Shown here piece after piece: positions 62,145 to 64,000 of a DNA stretch of 64,000 nucleotides (within the stretch, counting starts at the first letter, position 1; each line of letters starts with the position of its first letter). The translations under genes and the position numbers were made by a program. A model generated the notes under the pieces. That model was not told the DNA's origin. It ran no database searches and saw only the letters and a list, made by a program, of their open reading frames with translations. Source of the stretch: Niallia circulans (GTDB taxonomy: Bacteria > Bacillota > Bacilli > Bacillales > Cytobacillaceae); assembly GCF_003726095.1 (NCBI RefSeq), contig NZ_CP026031.1, positions 2,232,001-2,296,000 on the forward strand. Direction: 5' to 3'.

Positions 62145-63104
62145 TCATTCCCATTCTTTTAATAAAGAAGGTATTATTTCAAAAATATCTCCTACAATCC
62201 CATAATCAGCTACTTCAAAAATGGGAGCATTTGGATCTTTATTAATAGCGATAATGGTTTTAGCAGATGTTACGCCAACAAGATGTTGAATAGCCCCTGA
62301 TATTCCGCAGGCGATATATATATCTGGAGCCACGGTTTTTCCTGTCTGACCAAGCTGAATAGAAGCATCACATACTCCTAATTCTACTGCACCTCTGGAA
62401 ACACCAACTGTTCCGCCAAGAGTGTCAGCTAATTTCTTCACTAGTGCAAATCCCTCTTCGTTTTGAATGCCTCTTCCAGCGCCAACAATAATTTTTGCAT
62501 CTACTAAGCCAGCTGCCTTTTCTCTTTTTTGTTCGAGTCCAATTAAAGTAGCTACTGGCTTATCGATATTTACTTTCAAAGAACGAACATTCGGTTTTGT
62601 TTTCTCTTTCTTTGGGAGAGTCATCCATTTTTTGGGCTTTATTGTCATAAGAAAAGAAGAATCTTCAACTTCTGTCCGTTCCGTTAATTTTCCAGAATAA
62701 GCAGACCGAGTTATAGACAGTTTATTATCATGAAAGACAAAACTCTCTATATTTGAAAATAAGGATAGATTCCATTTCTCACTTAAATACGGGAAGATGG
62801 ATCTGCCGATATCATTATGTCCACATAAAAGAATAGAGGGTTCAAGTTGTTCCCAAACAGATAAGAGGGCTTTTATATATGATTCATTCGAAAATCTAGC
62901 TAACAAAGGATGTTCCACGATAATGATTTGATCGACATCCGTTTCATCCCATTCAGATGCGTTCTTTCTCATATCCTCTCCCATTAGCAAGAGAATCGTT
63001 TCTGCCTCCGTTTGTAATTCCTTTGCTGCTGAAATACATTCAAGGGTAATGGAGGCAAGTTTTCCTTCTTGATGTTCTCCCAACACAACGATTTTTCCCT
63101 TCAT
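62145..63104 (-). CDS. etfA: Electron transfer flavoprotein, alpha subunit
   Basis: 319 residues, with GGAGGAG before ATG. The C-terminal FAD domain is clear: IIVGAGRGIQNEEGF, VGVSRGAVELG, QLGQTGKTVAPDIYIACGISGAIQH and INKDPNAPIFEVADYGIVGD. With EtfB it carries electrons from acyl-CoA dehydrogenases to the quinone pool. It follows etfB by 16 bp. Confidence 0.96.
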   Translation of the reverse strand: MKGKIVVLGEHQEGKLASITLECISAAKELQTEAETILLLMGEDMRKNASEWDETDVDQIIIVEHPLLARFSNESYIKALLSVWEQLEPSILLCGHNDIGRSIFPYLSEKWNLSLFSNIESFVFHDNKLSITRSAYSGKLTERTEVEDSSFLMTIKPKKWMTLPKKEKTKPNVRSLKVNIDKPVATLIGLEQKREKAAGLVDAKIIVGAGRGIQNEEGFALVKKLADTLGGTVGVSRGAVELGVCDASIQLGQTGKTVAPDIYIACGISGAIQHLVGVTSAKTIIAINKDPNAPIFEVADYGIVGDIFEIIPSLLKEWE

Positions 63105-63120
63105 ATTAACTCCTCCATTA

Positions 63121-63867
63121 CTATGACTTTAATAATTTGGATAATGAAGCAACTTGATCTTTTATTTCCCCTTGCAACATTATTTGTTTACGATTTAATT
63201 GTGGATACGAATAGTGGTTGAGCGTTTTTTTTGCTCGACTGTCCTTTAACTGGATGATTCGAAAAGGCTTCTTTTTTGCTTTCATGATTCCAGCAAGTGA
63301 TGGCAATCTTGGAACATGTAAACTTTGTGGAATGGTAGCTAAAAAAGGAAACGGAACTCGATATGTTTCGATGTCTCCATCTGCATTTCTTATAATTCTT
63401 GCATGTTTTTCCTCTTGTTCGATTCGAATTGCTTTCACAAAGTAGGGAATATCTAATAAAGCAGCAACCCTAGGACCTACTTGACTTGTTGCTCCATCTG
63501 TAGAAAAATCTCCTGCTAATAGAACATCGTAGTCTATATTCTGCAAATATTCCTGTATCTTTTTAGCTATATGAGCTGGATGATCTTCATTAGGATTAGA
63601 TTCTATTAAAACAGCTTGATCTGCTCCCATAGCTAAAGCTGTTCTCAATTGCTTTTCTCCTTCTTTTTTACTTACCATCAGCACCGTTATACGCCCACCA
63701 TATTTTTCTTTTAATTGAAGGGCTTCTTCTAAACTTATCGCATCTGGCGGATTGATGATAAACTCTTTTTCTTCTACCAATGGTTGTTCTGCTTCAAGTA
63801 CGAGGGAAGCTTCAGGAGAAACGGTTCTCGATAATAAAACCACAATCTGCAATGCTTTATTACTCAT
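63121..63867 (-). CDS. etfB: Electron transfer flavoprotein, beta subunit
   Basis: 248 residues from ATG at 63867, which overlaps the end of the acyl-CoA ligase gene by eight bases; a GTG at 63879 is an alternative. Features: [59 protein letters not shown] and the C-terminal IMKAKKKP. It holds AMP and pairs with EtfA. Operon with the ligase and etfA. Confidence 0.95.
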   Translation of the reverse strand: MSNKALQIVVLLSRTVSPEASLVLEAEQPLVEEKEFIINPPDAISLEEALQLKEKYGGRITVLMVSKKEGEKQLRTALAMGADQAVLIESNPNEDHPAHIAKKIQEYLQNIDYDVLLAGDFSTDGATSQVGPRVAALLDIPYFVKAIRIEQEEKHARIIRNADGDIETYRVPFPFLATIPQSLHVPRLPSLAGIMKAKKKPFRIIQLKDSRAKKTLNHYSYPQLNRKQIMLQGEIKDQVASLSKLLKS

Positions 63868-64000
63868 TTTCTTCTTCACTTTCTTTCTTCAATTGTCTTC
63901 TTAATACTTTTCCTACTGCCGTTTTCGGAAGTTCTTCTCTAAATTCATAAATACGAGGTACTTTAAAAGATGCCAATTTCCTACGCATAAACTGATTCAG
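63860..64000 (-). CDS. lcfA: Long-chain acyl-CoA ligase, C-terminal end (partial)
   Basis: The - strand frame is open from the window edge to TAA at 63860-63862, giving 46 residues that match the end of AMP-forming acyl-CoA synthetases: [21 protein letters not shown] (split here only by context) includes the A10 motif Lys in PKTAVGK that contacts the acyl-adenylate. The gene begins outside the window. It overlaps etfB by eight bases. In B. subtilis lcfA is followed by fadR and fadB before etfB; these are absent at this junction. Confidence 0.85.
   Translation of the reverse strand: MNQFMRRKLASFKVPRIYEFREELPKTAVGKVLRRQLKKESEEENE

Overview
The window is a low-GC Firmicutes chromosome segment from an endospore-forming member of the Bacillaceae. 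The evidence is the spore genes (spoVID, ysxE, gerE, gerM, lonB), Bacillus-type regulation (two T-boxes, a lysine riboswitch, a Per-box-like site, a cre-like site, a SigB-like promoter), and a gene order that largely follows the Bacillus subtilis block valS-folC / spoVID-ysxE / hemLBDCXA / ysxC-lonA-lonB-clpX-tig-ysoA / leuDCBA-ilvCHB / ysnB-ysnA / gerM-racE-ysmB-gerE / sdhBAC-yslB-lysC-uvrC-trxA-etfAB. It is not B. subtilis: several junctions differ. No species call can be made from sequence reading alone.

Layout. (1) 1-7.4 kb, accessory: the end of a type IV pilus-like operon on the + strand (a partial minor-pilin-like gene and a PilX-like protein carrying a beta-helix-like stalk), convergent with a secreted von Willebrand A protein and a membrane GAF-GGDEF diguanylate cyclase. 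This occupies the place downstream of folC where B. subtilis has comC. (2) 7.6-14.7 kb: folC, valS with its T-box, and the spore genes ysxE and spoVID. (3) 14.9-18.4 kb, inserted: a polysaccharide deacetylase-like protein and a NitT/TauT-type ABC transporter whose binding protein and membrane/ATPase genes lie in two convergent pairs. (4) 18.6-25 kb: the heme operon hemAXCDBL, with a Per-box-like palindrome at its promoter. (5) 25.4-34.5 kb: a small membrane protein, ysxC, and the protein quality-control genes lonA, lonB, clpX and tig. (6) 34.7-44.7 kb: ysoA and the branched-chain amino-acid operon ilvBHC-leuABCD behind a leucine T-box, with an unusual 389-bp gap between leuB and leuC that holds a phased repeat. 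(7) 45-47 kb: small genes, including a YflT-like stress protein behind a SigB-like promoter, and two identical tRNA-Arg(UCU) genes. (8) 46.8-53.6 kb: ysnB, ysnA, an alpha/beta hydrolase (rph absent here), gerM, racE, ysmB and gerE, then an orphan protein that looks like QatC/QueC with a ruined ATP-binding loop. (9) 53.7-64 kb: sdhCAB, yslB, lysC with a lysine riboswitch, uvrC, trxA, etfA, etfB and the end of an acyl-CoA ligase.

Most genes are housekeeping and were identified from clear motifs. The most interesting unexplained items are the degenerate QatC/QueC-like protein, the helically phased repeat between leuB and leuC, the pilus/VWA/diguanylate-cyclase neighbourhood, and the inserted deacetylase/ABC-transporter block. 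No CRISPR array, insertion sequence, transposase or prophage was seen.
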